From: Pseudomonadota bacterium
GTDB lineage: Bacteria > Pseudomonadota > Alphaproteobacteria > Caulobacterales > Caulobacteraceae
Length of the DNA stretch: 64,000 nt
Assembly (NCBI GenBank): GCA_020161365.1
Contig: JAIUNU010000004.1
Location: 248,001-312,000, forward strand
Direction of reading: 5' to 3'
Shown: piece after piece, positions 30,618 to 41,832 of the stretch
Position numbering within the stretch: position 1 is the first letter of the stretch
Layout: each line of letters opens with the position of its first letter
Notes under the pieces: model-generated
What the model was told of the DNA's origin: nothing
The model's input: the letters and a program-made list of their open reading frames with translations, nothing else
Database searches by the model: none
Position numbers and translations under genes: made by a program

Positions 30618-33120
30618 CGTCGACCTGACCAACTGCGACCGCGAGCCGATCCACATTCTGGGGTCGGTTCAGCCTTTCGGCTGCCTGCTGGCGGTGGATA
30701 GCGACTGGGTGGTCGCTCATGCGTCCACCTCCACCCTGCGCTATCTCGGCGTTGCGGCCGAAGACCTTTTGGGCAAGCCGCTGACTCAGATCATGAGCGG
30801 CCACGCCATCCACAATATCCGGGGGCGGCTGCAGATCATGCGGGGCGCCGACGCGGTGGAGCGCATGTTTGGTCAACCGCTGACCGACGGCGGCGAAGAC
30901 TTCGATCTGGCGCTGCACTATTCCGGTCGTCTTCTGATTATCGAGGCCGAGCCCAGCCATCCGGAGATCCTTATCGAGGCCGCCTCGGCGGTGCGCTCGA
31001 TGACGATGCGGATCACCGCCCGTCCGACCTTCGAAGAGTTCTGCCATGAGGCCGCGCGGCAGGTCCGGGCCCTCACGGAGTTCGACCGCGTCATGGTCTA
31101 CCGCTTCGCTCACGACGGGGCAGGAGAGGTGATCGCCGAGTCGGTGCGCCCGGGCATTGGTTCATTCCTGGGGCAGCGCTATCCGGCTTCGGACATCCCG
31201 GTGCAGGCGCGTGCGCTCTACGAACGCAACTGGCTCCGGATCATCACCGACATCGACGCCCAAGTCTCGCCGATCATCCCGCCTGTCAGCACGACCGGCG
31301 AGCCGGTGGACCTGTCGATGAGCATGCTGCGGGCGGTCTCGCCGATCCACATCGAGTATCTGCGCAACATGGGCGTGGCGGCCTCGCTGTCGATCTCGAT
31401 CCTGCGCGACGGCAAGCTATGGGGCCTGTTCGCCTGTCACCACTACGCGCCCAGGCACGTGAGCTATGAGCGTCGCACGGCCGCCGAGCTGTTTGGCCAG
31501 CTGTTCTCCCTGACCCTGGAAAGCCGCGAGCGCGAAGCCGAGACGCGCAGGATGGCCGAGGCGCGCGCGCTCCACGACCGCATGATGACCGCCGTCGTCA
31601 GCGGCCAGCCTGGCGCCGATAGCCTGATCCCGTTCCTCGATGATCTTTGTCGCCTCGTGCATTGCGACGGCCTGGCCTTGTGGCTGGACGGGCGATTGAC
31701 CCTGCGCGACTCCACCCCGAGCGCCAGCGACGTGCATACCCTGATCCGTCTGTTGCGCGACAAGGACACCCACGCCGTCTACGCCACACACGACATCAGC
31801 GCGCTTTTGCCGGCGGCTGCGGACTGGTCGGAGAAGGCGGCGGGCATGATGGCCGTGCCCCTGTCGCGCGCGCCACGTGACTATCTGATCTTCTTCCGCA
31901 AGGAGGAGGCCAAGACCCTGGTCTGGGGCGGCAAACCCGAGAAGCTGACCAAGGTGGGGCCTCTGGGTGATCGGCTGACGCCCCGTAAGAGCTTCGAGGC
32001 CTGGGAGGAGACCGTCCGAGGCCAGAGCCGGCCCTGGACCTCTGTGGAGCGGTCCCTGGCCGAGAGCATGCGCGCCAGTCTCCTGGAAATCGTCTTCCGC
32101 CTGACCGACCTGGCCGACGCTGAGCGCCAGCGCGCGAACCAGCGTCAGGAGCTGCTGATCGCCGAGCTGAACCACAGGGTTCGCAACATTCTGGGCCTGA
32201 TCCGCGGCCTCATTGGTCAAAGCCAGGCGGGCGTCGCCAGCGTGGCCGAGTTCGCCGACGTTGTCGGCGGGCGCGTTCAGGCCCTGGCCCGCGCACACGA
32301 CCAGATCACGCGTCACCAATGGGGCCCAGGCGCGCTCGGCGATCTGATCACCGCCGAGGCCGAGGCCTATCTGTCTTCCAAGGCCCAGCGCGTGCGTCTG
32401 ACCGGCGAGCCCACCGCTCTCGCCCCAGACGCCTTCTCCATACTGTCGCTGGTCATCCACGAACTGATGACCAATTCGGCGAAGTATGGCGCGCTCTGCG
32501 ACCAGCGAGGGTGGGTATCGATCGACTGGCGACGTGACCCGAAGGGCGATTTGATCATCGACTGGCGCGAGCACGACGGGCCCCGGGTCAAGCCGCCCAC
32601 CCGGCGAGGGTTCGGCTCGACGATCATCGAGCACTCCATTCCCCACGATCTGAACGGCGAGGTCGCGCTCGACTACCGTCCAGAGGGCTTCCAGGCGCGC
32701 ATCCGTATCCCCAGCCGCTATGTGACCAGCGAAGGCGTCGCGGCCGCGGTCGCCCAGCCCCGACGCCCCGACGGACCAATCCGCGCGCCAGAGCGTATGC
32801 TGGTTCTGGAAGACAACATGATCATCGCGCTCGATCTGGAAGACATGCTGACCCGGATGGGGGTCAAGGACATCACCGTGGTTTCCAGCGTCGCTCAGGC
32901 GCTTGAGGCGCTTAACGGCTGGTCGCCTCCGTTCGCGATCCTGGACGTCAATCTGGGCGCGGAGACCAGCTTTCCGGTGGCCGACGCCCTGCTGGCGGCG
33001 GGCGCGCCGTTCGCGTTCGGGACGGGGTTTGGCGACAGCGCGTCGTTCCCCGACCGCTTCCGCGACATTCCTGTTCTGCAAAAGCCCTATAGCGCCGAGA
33101 GCGTCGCGGCCCTGTTCTAA
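30586..33120 (+). CDS. bphP: Bacteriophytochrome hybrid kinase (PAS-GAF-PHY-HWE-REC)
   Basis: Red/far-red photoreceptor kinase, 844 aa. The biliverdin-binding Cys is Cys17 in LTNCDREPIH, in the N-terminal extension as in all bacteriophytochromes. The GAF domain has RYPASDIPVQAR (the PxSDIP motif) and the chromophore-contact His in FACHHYAPRHV; the PHY tongue has TPRKSFEAW (PRxSF). The kinase is HWE/HisKA_2 type with AELNHRVRNILG (His530). A C-terminal receiver domain (RMLVLEDNMIIALDLEDML ... AILDVNLG) carries the phosphoacceptor Asp787. An alternative start is ATG 30604. The output partner is not in the window. Confidence 0.95.
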   Translation: MPEAAPMSGFDVDLTNCDREPIHILGSVQPFGCLLAVDSDWVVAHASTSTLRYLGVAAEDLLGKPLTQIMSGHAIHNIRGRLQIMRGADAVERMFGQPLTDGGEDFDLALHYSGRLLIIEAEPSHPEILIEAASAVRSMTMRITARPTFEEFCHEAARQVRALTEFDRVMVYRFAHDGAGEVIAESVRPGIGSFLGQRYPASDIPVQARALYERNWLRIITDIDAQVSPIIPPVSTTGEPVDLSMSMLRAVSPIHIEYLRNMGVAASLSISILRDGKLWGLFACHHYAPRHVSYERRTAAELFGQLFSLTLESREREAETRRMAEARALHDRMMTAVVSGQPGADSLIPFLDDLCRLVHCDGLALWLDGRLTLRDSTPSASDVHTLIRLLRDKDTHAVYATHDISALLPAAADWSEKAAGMMAVPLSRAPRDYLIFFRKEEAKTLVWGGKPEKLTKVGPLGDRLTPRKSFEAWEETVRGQSRPWTSVERSLAESMRASLLEIVFRLTDLADAERQRANQRQELLIAELNHRVRNILGLIRGLIGQSQAGVASVAEFADVVGGRVQALARAHDQITRHQWGPGALGDLITAEAEAYLSSKAQRVRLTGEPTALAPDAFSILSLVIHELMTNSAKYGALCDQRGWVSIDWRRDPKGDLIIDWREHDGPRVKPPTRRGFGSTIIEHSIPHDLNGEVALDYRPEGFQARIRIPSRYVTSEGVAAAVAQPRRPDGPIRAPERMLVLEDNMIIALDLEDMLTRMGVKDITVVSSVAQALEALNGWSPPFAILDVNLGAETSFPVADALLAAGAPFAFGTGFGDSASFPDRFRDIPVLQKPYSAESVAALF

Positions 33121-33166
33121 GAGCATTTTTCGGCGAAGTGGATCCGGCTCGTCGTCGGAAAATCCG

Positions 33167-33589
33167 CTAGTCGAGCAGGAAGCGTGCGCGCTGGTCCGGA
33201 GCCGGGACGTGGCAATGATCGCTTTTGCCAAAGATCTGGTACCGATTGGCGGCGATCCAGTCGTATGCTCGGTCGGTCAGGGCGCGCGGCAGACGGTCGA
33301 TCCAGGCGAGGTGGCGCCAGGGCGCGGGCAGCCGGCGGAGCAGGGCGGCCACGGCGGCGGTCTTGCGAAGCGGCCGTCCGCTGTCGAAGAACAGGAAGCT
33401 TTCGGGCGCGTCGGGGTCCAGGCCATGCGCGATCGCCAGCCGCCGCCCGAACGGCGACTGGACTGAGGTGAAGCGGATCACGCCTTGGCGGTCCAGGCGC
33501 AGCACCGTGCGCACTACGCCGTCGCAGAGATGGCAGACCCCGTCGAACAGCATCAGCGCGTCGGGCGCGGGGTCATCGCGCCCGGTCAT
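33167..33589 (-). CDS. DUF393 thiol-disulfide oxidoreductase-like protein
   Basis: A 140-residue DCC1-like (DUF393) protein. The N-terminal DGVCHLCDGVVR carries the CxxC redox pair at the start of a thioredoxin-like fold; the later YDWIAANRYQIFGK is a family signature. The function in bacteria is not established. Its ATG at 33589 overlaps the stop of the upstream START-like gene as ATGA, which fixes the start and indicates translational coupling. Confidence 0.85.
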   Translation of the reverse strand: MTGRDDPAPDALMLFDGVCHLCDGVVRTVLRLDRQGVIRFTSVQSPFGRRLAIAHGLDPDAPESFLFFDSGRPLRKTAAVAALLRRLPAPWRHLAWIDRLPRALTDRAYDWIAANRYQIFGKSDHCHVPAPDQRARFLLD

Positions 33590-34143
33590 GGCGTCTCGCA
33601 CTCGCGCCGGAGGGCGACCAAGGATTGCGGCACGGTGCGGCGCATCAGGCTGGAGACGAGGCCGGCAGGCACAGCGAAGGGCGCCGTGGCCCAGAGGTCG
33701 TAGGTGACCCGCGTGCGGGCGCCGCCGTCGATCGGCTCCAGCCGCCAGTAGCCGTCACAGGCGCGGATGTCGCCGCCGATACAGGTGAAGCGGATTTCGC
33801 GATCGGGCCGCAAGACCAGACGGGCCCTCGACTGCATGGCGGGGAGGAAGAAGCCCCACTTGACGGTGTGCTCGCGCACCTCCGAGCCGTCAGGAGCGCG
33901 AGAGACCACCTTGCAGCGCTTGACCCCGGGGCTCATCCGGGCGGCGCGATCGCAATCGAGGATGACGCCGTACACCACCGAGGGCGGGGCGGCGATCTCG
34001 ACGCTGGCGCGCACCACGCCGCGCCCTTGAGCGTCGGCATGGGCCTCGACCTGGACGCCGTCGTCCTTGACGATCCATTCGGTCGCCGCGCGCGCGGGCG
34101 TGGCGACCAGAAGCGATAGGAAAAGCAGGGCGAGCCGGCGCAT
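33586..34143 (-). CDS. Exported START/SRPBCC-domain protein
   Basis: A 185-residue protein with a signal peptide (MRRLALLFLSLLVATPARAA) and a START-like lipid-binding fold: VKDDGVQVEAHADAQGRGVVRASVEIAAPPSVVYGVILDCDRAARMSPGVK (family sequence shown in pieces), RVTYDLWATAPFAVPAGLVSSLMRRTVPQSL. It probably binds a hydrophobic ligand in the periplasm; the ligand is unknown. It is co-transcribed with the DUF393 gene (4-nt overlap) and follows acs on the same strand after 33 nt. Confidence 0.82.
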   Translation of the reverse strand: MRRLALLFLSLLVATPARAATEWIVKDDGVQVEAHADAQGRGVVRASVEIAAPPSVVYGVILDCDRAARMSPGVKRCKVVSRAPDGSEVREHTVKWGFFLPAMQSRARLVLRPDREIRFTCIGGDIRACDGYWRLEPIDGGARTRVTYDLWATAPFAVPAGLVSSLMRRTVPQSLVALRRECETP

Positions 34144-34176
34144 CGTGTCGATGCTAACGCGCCGGCCCGGTTTTCG

Positions 34177-36117
<1,941 letters not shown>

Positions 36118-36231
36118 CTGCGCTACTCCCCTTTATTATCGGCGCGGAATTAGGCGAAGCCAACCGCCCGGCGCAAGAAGACCAATGAGGTTTCTCGCGC
36201 CGACCGGCCGACTTGGGATCCTGTGAACGGA

Positions 36232-37752
<1,521 letters not shown>

Positions 37753-37754
37753 GG

Positions 37755-37793
37755 TTTCCTCCAGCCGCCTTGCCGGCGGACATCTGGAGGAAA
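37755..37793 (-). promoter_or_regulatory. Leader hairpin sequestering the ALDH ribosome binding site
   Basis: TTTCCTCCAG (37755-37764, transcript 3' arm CTGGAGGAAA) pairs perfectly with CTGGAGGAAA at 37784-37793, with an inner 5-bp stem CCGCC/GGCGG (37765-37769, 37775-37779) and a 5-nt loop. The Shine-Dalgarno GGAGG lies entirely within the outer stem, and the start codon is 2 nt outside it. This predicts strong translational occlusion unless opened by a protein, ligand or ribosome. Confidence 0.65.
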
Positions 37794-37849
37794 ACTTGCG
37801 GCCAACAGGGCGCGGCTTCGAAGCGGGTCGGGAGTCCGGCCGGCGCCGA

Positions 37850-37869
37850 GTGTCTCATCGGTGAGACAC
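37850..37869. promoter_or_regulatory. Perfect 20-bp palindromic operator candidate
   Basis: GTGTCTCA (37850-37857) and TGAGACAC (37862-37869) are perfect arms around TCGG. It lies 2 nt beyond the stop codon of the AcoR-like regulator and about 100 nt upstream of the ALDH start. No T-tract follows, so a protein-binding site, most simply for the adjacent regulator, is more likely than a terminator. Confidence 0.55.
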
Positions 37870-37871
37870 CT

Positions 37872-38822
37872 TCAGATGAATTCGCGCCCTCGCGCCAGGT
37901 CGAGCCGCTTGAGCTTGCGATTCATCGTGGCGCGCGACAGGCCCAGAAGCGCCGCCGCCGCCGAGACGTTGCCGCCGGTCTGGGACAGCGCGCGCCGCAC
38001 CGCCGCCCGCTCGGCCTCGTCCAGGCTGGCGGCGCGATCCGGGAAGGTGACCCCGCCGCGCAGGACCGCGTCGGTCAGTTTCAGGGCCTGGCGGGCCGCC
38101 CGGGTGGCGCCGATGATCAGGTCATCACCGTCCACGGCCAGCATCGGGGCCGAGGCCCGCTCCAGGGTCTGTTCAGGCAGCAGTACGATCCGGGCGTCCG
38201 GAAACGCATCGCGGAAGGCGCGCGCCTCGATCCGGCGGGCGGCGTCGGTGACGATGCGTTCGACCAGGCTGGTCAGGCCCTCCAGGCCGGGCCGGCATGA
38301 CGACACGTCGAGCGCACCGGCTAGGCCGCCCGTCGCGTCGAACAGCGGCGCCACCGTGCAGGACAGCCCGATATTGCGGGTATGGAAGTGCTGATCGCGG
38401 TGCACGGTCAGGACGCGCTGTTCGGCGATGCAGGTGCCGATGCCGTTGGTGCCTTCGCGGGCCTCGCTCCAGACCGCTCCTTCCCACAGGCCCCAGCGGC
38501 GGAACACCGGGTCGTCCCCCGCGACGCCGCGACGGTCCACGGGCACGCCCTGGGCGTCGGTCAGCAACACGCAGCAGCCCGACTCTCCCACCGCCTGGAA
38601 CAGCGAGTCCAGATTGTCCCGCGCCGCCGCCAGGAAGGGGCCCATGCGCTCCTGCGCCTCGCGCAGTTCGGCGCCGGTCAGGGTTTCGGGAGGCTTGCGG
38701 TTCTCGGGGTCCAGGTGGTGCTGGGTCAGGCAGCGCCGCCACGAGGCGGCGATCGGCGACAGCGCCGCGGCGGCGCCGTTGCTCAAGACGGATAAGACCC
38801 GGTCGGCGTGGCCTTCGGCCAT
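37872..38822 (-). CDS. AcoR-like GAF/Fis transcriptional regulator lacking an AAA+ domain
   Basis: A 316-residue regulator. The N-terminal two thirds match the sensor part of AcoR-type activators (SWRRCLTQHHLDPENR, GAF domain with AREGTNGIGTCIAEQRVLTVHRDQHF, IGLSCTVAPLFDATGGLAGALDVSS). The C-terminus is a Fis-type helix-turn-helix (RRALSQTGGNVSAAAALLGLSRATMNRKLKRL). The AAA+ sigma-54-interaction domain that normally separates them is missing: there is no GAFTGA or Walker A. ATG 38822 is favoured, 6 nt behind AGGGAGG; ATG 38825 is next to it. It likely controls the ALDH gene downstream; whether as activator or repressor cannot be told. Confidence 0.88.
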   Translation of the reverse strand: MAEGHADRVLSVLSNGAAAALSPIAASWRRCLTQHHLDPENRKPPETLTGAELREAQERMGPFLAAARDNLDSLFQAVGESGCCVLLTDAQGVPVDRRGVAGDDPVFRRWGLWEGAVWSEAREGTNGIGTCIAEQRVLTVHRDQHFHTRNIGLSCTVAPLFDATGGLAGALDVSSCRPGLEGLTSLVERIVTDAARRIEARAFRDAFPDARIVLLPEQTLERASAPMLAVDGDDLIIGATRAARQALKLTDAVLRGGVTFPDRAASLDEAERAAVRRALSQTGGNVSAAAALLGLSRATMNRKLKRLDLARGREFI

Positions 38823-38959
38823 CATGATCCTCCCTGGCGCGGCCAAGCCGCCCAGAACCGCACCATGACGCCAGCGAGCGTGCGGCCGCAATCAGGGATT
38901 CTACTTGTCCGGACCCAGATTGAGCTTAGACAAAACGTCGCGTTGCTCAGGAGTTTTCG

Positions 38960-39715
38960 ATGCTGCTCGCCCTGTCCACCTGGCCCGAGATCAAGGCTCG
39001 GCTCGAGACGAACACCGCCGTGGTGGTCCCGATCGGGTCGAATGAACAGCATGGTCCGACGGGCCTGCTGGGCACCGACTGGCTGTGTCCCGAGATCATC
39101 GCCCATGAGGCCAGCAAGCGCGCCGACGACAGGGTGCTGGTGGCCCCGACCTTCAATATCGGCATGGCTCAGCATCACTTGGCGTTTCCGGGCACCATCT
39201 TCCTGCGGCCCTCGACCTTCATCGCCGCGATCGGCGACTGGGTGCGGTCGCTGTCGGCGCACGGCTTCACCCGGATCTATTTCCTGAACGGTCACGGCGG
39301 CAATGTCGCTTCGATCGAGGCCGCGTTCTCGGAGATCTATGCGGACTACAGCTTCCGCCAGCAGCGCGCGCCGTTCGCGCTCAAGCTCAAGAACTGGTGG
39401 GACCTGGCCGGCGTCAACGCCCTGGCCAACCGGCAGTTTCCGACCGGACACGGCAGCCACGCAACCCCGTCCGAGATCGCGGTGACCCAGTGGGCCTATC
39501 CCGAGGCGATCAAGACGGCGGCCTATTCGCCCCAGATCGCGCCGACGGGACCGATCCGCGAAGCGCTGGATTTCCGCGCCCGCTACGCCGACGGCCGCAT
39601 GGGCTCGGACCCGGCCCAGGCGACGCCCGAAAAGGGCGGCGAGCTGGTGAACATGGCGGCCAACGCCCTGATCGAAGACCTGGCGGCGTTCGCGGCCGAG
39701 CAGGCGCCGGCCTAA
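38960..39715 (+). CDS. Creatininase-family amidohydrolase
   Basis: A 251-residue metal-dependent hydrolase of the creatininase/MftE/FAPy-deformylase superfamily. The metal ligands are recognisable: VVPIGSNEQHGPTGLLGTDW (Glu, His and Asp) and FLNGHGGN with the later GSHATPSEIA (His and Glu). Substrate not predictable: family members open creatinine, deformylate FAPy or trim mycofactocin precursor, but no matching pathway genes are adjacent. It is divergent from the AcoR-like regulator; its stop overlaps that of xdhC by 3 nt on the opposite strand. Confidence 0.88.
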   Translation: MLLALSTWPEIKARLETNTAVVVPIGSNEQHGPTGLLGTDWLCPEIIAHEASKRADDRVLVAPTFNIGMAQHHLAFPGTIFLRPSTFIAAIGDWVRSLSAHGFTRIYFLNGHGGNVASIEAAFSEIYADYSFRQQRAPFALKLKNWWDLAGVNALANRQFPTGHGSHATPSEIAVTQWAYPEAIKTAAYSPQIAPTGPIREALDFRARYADGRMGSDPAQATPEKGGELVNMAANALIEDLAAFAAEQAPA

Positions 39716-40686
39716 GCTTCCACAGCCCGCCGTTCGAGCGCCGGCTGGCCGTGCCGGGTCGCCATCACCTCGCCGATCACCGCGACGGCCACCTCGAACG
39801 GCGCCTTTCCGCCCAGATCAAGGCCGATCGGCGCGCGCAGCTTGGCGAGATCCCGCTCGTCCAACCCGGCCGCCTTCAACCGCGCAAGACGTTCGGGTAG
39901 GCGCCGCCGCGCGCCCAGCAGGCCGACATAGGGCGCGGGGGAGGGCAGGGTCGCCATCAGCGCCGTGTGATCCTTCTCCAGATCGTGACCGCACACCGCC
40001 ACTGACGTCCAGGCGTCCAGCCCTATGGCGGCGAGGGCGTCTTCCAGCGGCTCGCGGCGGTAGGCGACGCCCGGCAGAGGCGGTGGCGCGGCCGGACCCT
40101 TCGGGCGCAGCAGGAAAGTCTCGTGACCAGATTGCGTCGCGAGCCCCGCAATGGCCAGCGCCGTCGGATCGCCACCGATCACCACCAGGCGCGGGACCGG
40201 GTCGTAAGCCCGCTCGAACGCGCCCGGCCAAGGGACTTGCGGCTCCTCGGCGCAGATTCGGCGCGCGCCGTCGCTGACCCAGAAGGCCGGCAGGCGGGCG
40301 GCGGCGAGGTCGAGCAGGGTTCGGGCGGCCGCGTCGTCGGGCGCGATCCGTTCGACCAGGATCTCGATCCGCGCGCCGCAGAGGAGTCGGATATCGGGCC
40401 AAGGGCTGCCCTCGCCATAGACAAGCCGGCGCGGAACGCCGTCTTCCAGACAGGCACGAGCATGGACCTCGACGTCGGCCTCGATACAGCCGCCCGACAG
40501 GAAACCCGAGATGAGTCCGTCGCCGAAAACCATCTGGGCGCCGACCGGGCGCGGCCCGCCGCCGCCCAGGGCGATAATCGTCGCCAGCGTCGCCGGGCCC
40601 CTCGAAAGCGCCTGGGCCAAGGCCGGGCGGGCGTCGTCGGCCAGGCCGTACATCGGCCAGGCGGCGTCTTTTGCGTCAGAGCTCAT
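39712..40686 (-). CDS. XdhC/CoxI-family molybdenum-enzyme maturation protein
   Basis: A 324-residue protein of the XdhC family, which inserts sulfurated molybdenum cofactor into xanthine dehydrogenase-type enzymes. The N-terminal XdhC/CoxI part has ATIIALGGGGPRPVGAQMVF and FLSGGCIEADVEVHA; the C-terminal Rossmann part has PRLVVIGGDPTALAIAGLA and PYVGLLGARRRLPERLARL. No molybdoenzyme subunits lie in this window. The first long frame extends to 40794, but MSSDAKDAAWP at 40686 is the sensible start because upstream residues have no family match and overlap the neighbouring gene on the other strand. Confidence 0.86.
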   Translation of the reverse strand: MSSDAKDAAWPMYGLADDARPALAQALSRGPATLATIIALGGGGPRPVGAQMVFGDGLISGFLSGGCIEADVEVHARACLEDGVPRRLVYGEGSPWPDIRLLCGARIEILVERIAPDDAAARTLLDLAAARLPAFWVSDGARRICAEEPQVPWPGAFERAYDPVPRLVVIGGDPTALAIAGLATQSGHETFLLRPKGPAAPPPLPGVAYRREPLEDALAAIGLDAWTSVAVCGHDLEKDHTALMATLPSPAPYVGLLGARRRLPERLARLKAAGLDERDLAKLRAPIGLDLGGKAPFEVAVAVIGEVMATRHGQPALERRAVEA

Positions 40687-40780
40687 CGGCGTGACTTTAA
40701 CCCCTCGGCAAGGTTCCAGAAACCGGATGTTCAAACCTTGGGGCTTAGCCTCGGGTTCTGTTGGTGAGTTTCGCGCACGG

Positions 40781-41665
40781 ATGGCGATGTCCATTTCGGT
40801 CTCAAAACTGGGTCTGGCGGCCGCTCAATTCGGCCTCGACGGCGGGAGCTCGTCCGCGCCGCGCGGCCGCACGCCGGAAGCCGAAGCCCGCGATATCCTG
40901 AACATCGCCGCGCGCGCCAAGCTGTCGGTGCTGGACGCCTCGGGCCTGTTCGGCCGCGCTGAAACCCTGCTGGGCGACCTCATTCCGCGCCCGGTTCCGT
41001 TCCGGGTGACGATCTCCACCGCGCGCGCCGATCGTGGTCCCGACTATGTCGAGGCCGAGGCCCGCGCCGCGCTGCGTCGCATCGGCGTCGAGCGCGCCGA
41101 CGCCATTGTCGTCCACTCGCCCGCCGAACTGTTCGGGCCGCACGGCGCGGCGCTGTGGGACCGCCTGCAGCGCCTGAAAGACCAGGGGCTGTTCGCCAAG
41201 ATCGGCGTCTCGGCCCACGCCTCGGACGATCCGGTGGGCGTGGCCAAGCGCTTCAAGCCCGACATCCTGCAAGCCCCGGCCTCGCTGCTGGACCAGCGCC
41301 TGCTGGCTGACGGCTCGCTTCAACGTATCGCGGGCATGGGCGTCGAGGTTCATCTGCGCTCGATCTTCCTGAACGGCCTGCTGTTCCTGCCGCCCGATCG
41401 CGTGCCGGCCCAGTTGAAGGGCGCTTCGGGCCGCCTGTCGCGCGTACGCCGCATGATCGCCGAGGGGCGCTCGGACCCGCTGCAGGCCGCGCTGGGCTTT
41501 GCCTTGTCGCGCGCCGAAGGCTCCGCCGTTCTGGTCGGCGTCAACTCCGCTGCCGAGCTGTCGGCGGTGGTCGCGGCCGCCTCGAGTCCGCCGCCGGACC
41601 TCGACTGGGACGACATGGCCATCGACGATCCGGTCGCGCTCGATCCGCGACGTTGGGTCGCCTAA
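40781..41665 (+). CDS. Aldo/keto reductase-like protein with altered active site
   Basis: A 294-residue TIM-barrel protein clearly of the aldo/keto reductase family (LGLAAAQFGLDGG, DAIVVHSPAEL, KIGVSAHASDDP), closest in style to AKRs of surface-sugar clusters. The catalytic Tyr is Phe (LDASGLFGRAE where the family has D-T-A-x-x-Y-G) and the catalytic Lys is missing (TISTARAD where the family has T-K); Asp and His remain. It may be a non-reductase or an enzyme with other chemistry. ATG 40781 or 40787. It precedes the SpsF-like gene, 167 nt apart. Confidence 0.85.
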   Translation: MAMSISVSKLGLAAAQFGLDGGSSSAPRGRTPEAEARDILNIAARAKLSVLDASGLFGRAETLLGDLIPRPVPFRVTISTARADRGPDYVEAEARAALRRIGVERADAIVVHSPAELFGPHGAALWDRLQRLKDQGLFAKIGVSAHASDDPVGVAKRFKPDILQAPASLLDQRLLADGSLQRIAGMGVEVHLRSIFLNGLLFLPPDRVPAQLKGASGRLSRVRRMIAEGRSDPLQAALGFALSRAEGSAVLVGVNSAAELSAVVAAASSPPPDLDWDDMAIDDPVALDPRRWVA

Positions 41666-41832
41666 CACCCGCCTAGAATCACACCCGACAATAGATCGCA
41701 TCGGACGGCGCGCGCCTTGGCCCGCGTCGTTCAGCGCGCGTTAAGCGTGCCTGTTAAGGTCGCATAAGTTTCTGATTCATCGAGGTTTTATTCTTTCGGT
41801 CTAGGTTGGTCCCAACAAAGGGAGACGCGTCC
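41666..41832 (+). promoter_or_regulatory. Region upstream of the SpsF-like gene
   Basis: This 167-nt stretch is AT-richer than its surroundings. It has two GANTC (CcrM methylation) sites, at 41676-41680 and 41774-41778, and two TTAA sequences 9 nt apart (41741-41744 and 41754-41757). The spacing differs from the 7 nt of a CtrA box. A promoter is likely but not defined. Confidence 0.3.

Noticed and set aside
33121..33166. A terminator between the phytochrome and DUF393 genes
   Set aside because: Partial complementarity (ATTTTTCGGCGA with TCGTCGGAAAAT) has several mismatches; too weak to call.
31417..33231. A 604-codon minus-strand frame opposite the phytochrome gene
   Set aside because: The plus-strand protein has complete phytochrome motifs; the antisense translation is compositionally biased.
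37753..37849. A sigma-54 (-24/-12) promoter for the aldehyde dehydrogenase
   Set aside because: I looked for GG-N10-GC with flanking consensus (TGGCAC, TTGC) and found no convincing match on the minus strand.
41741..41757. A CtrA box upstream of the SpsF-like gene
   Set aside because: The two TTAA half-sites are 9 nt apart, whereas the CtrA consensus needs 7.
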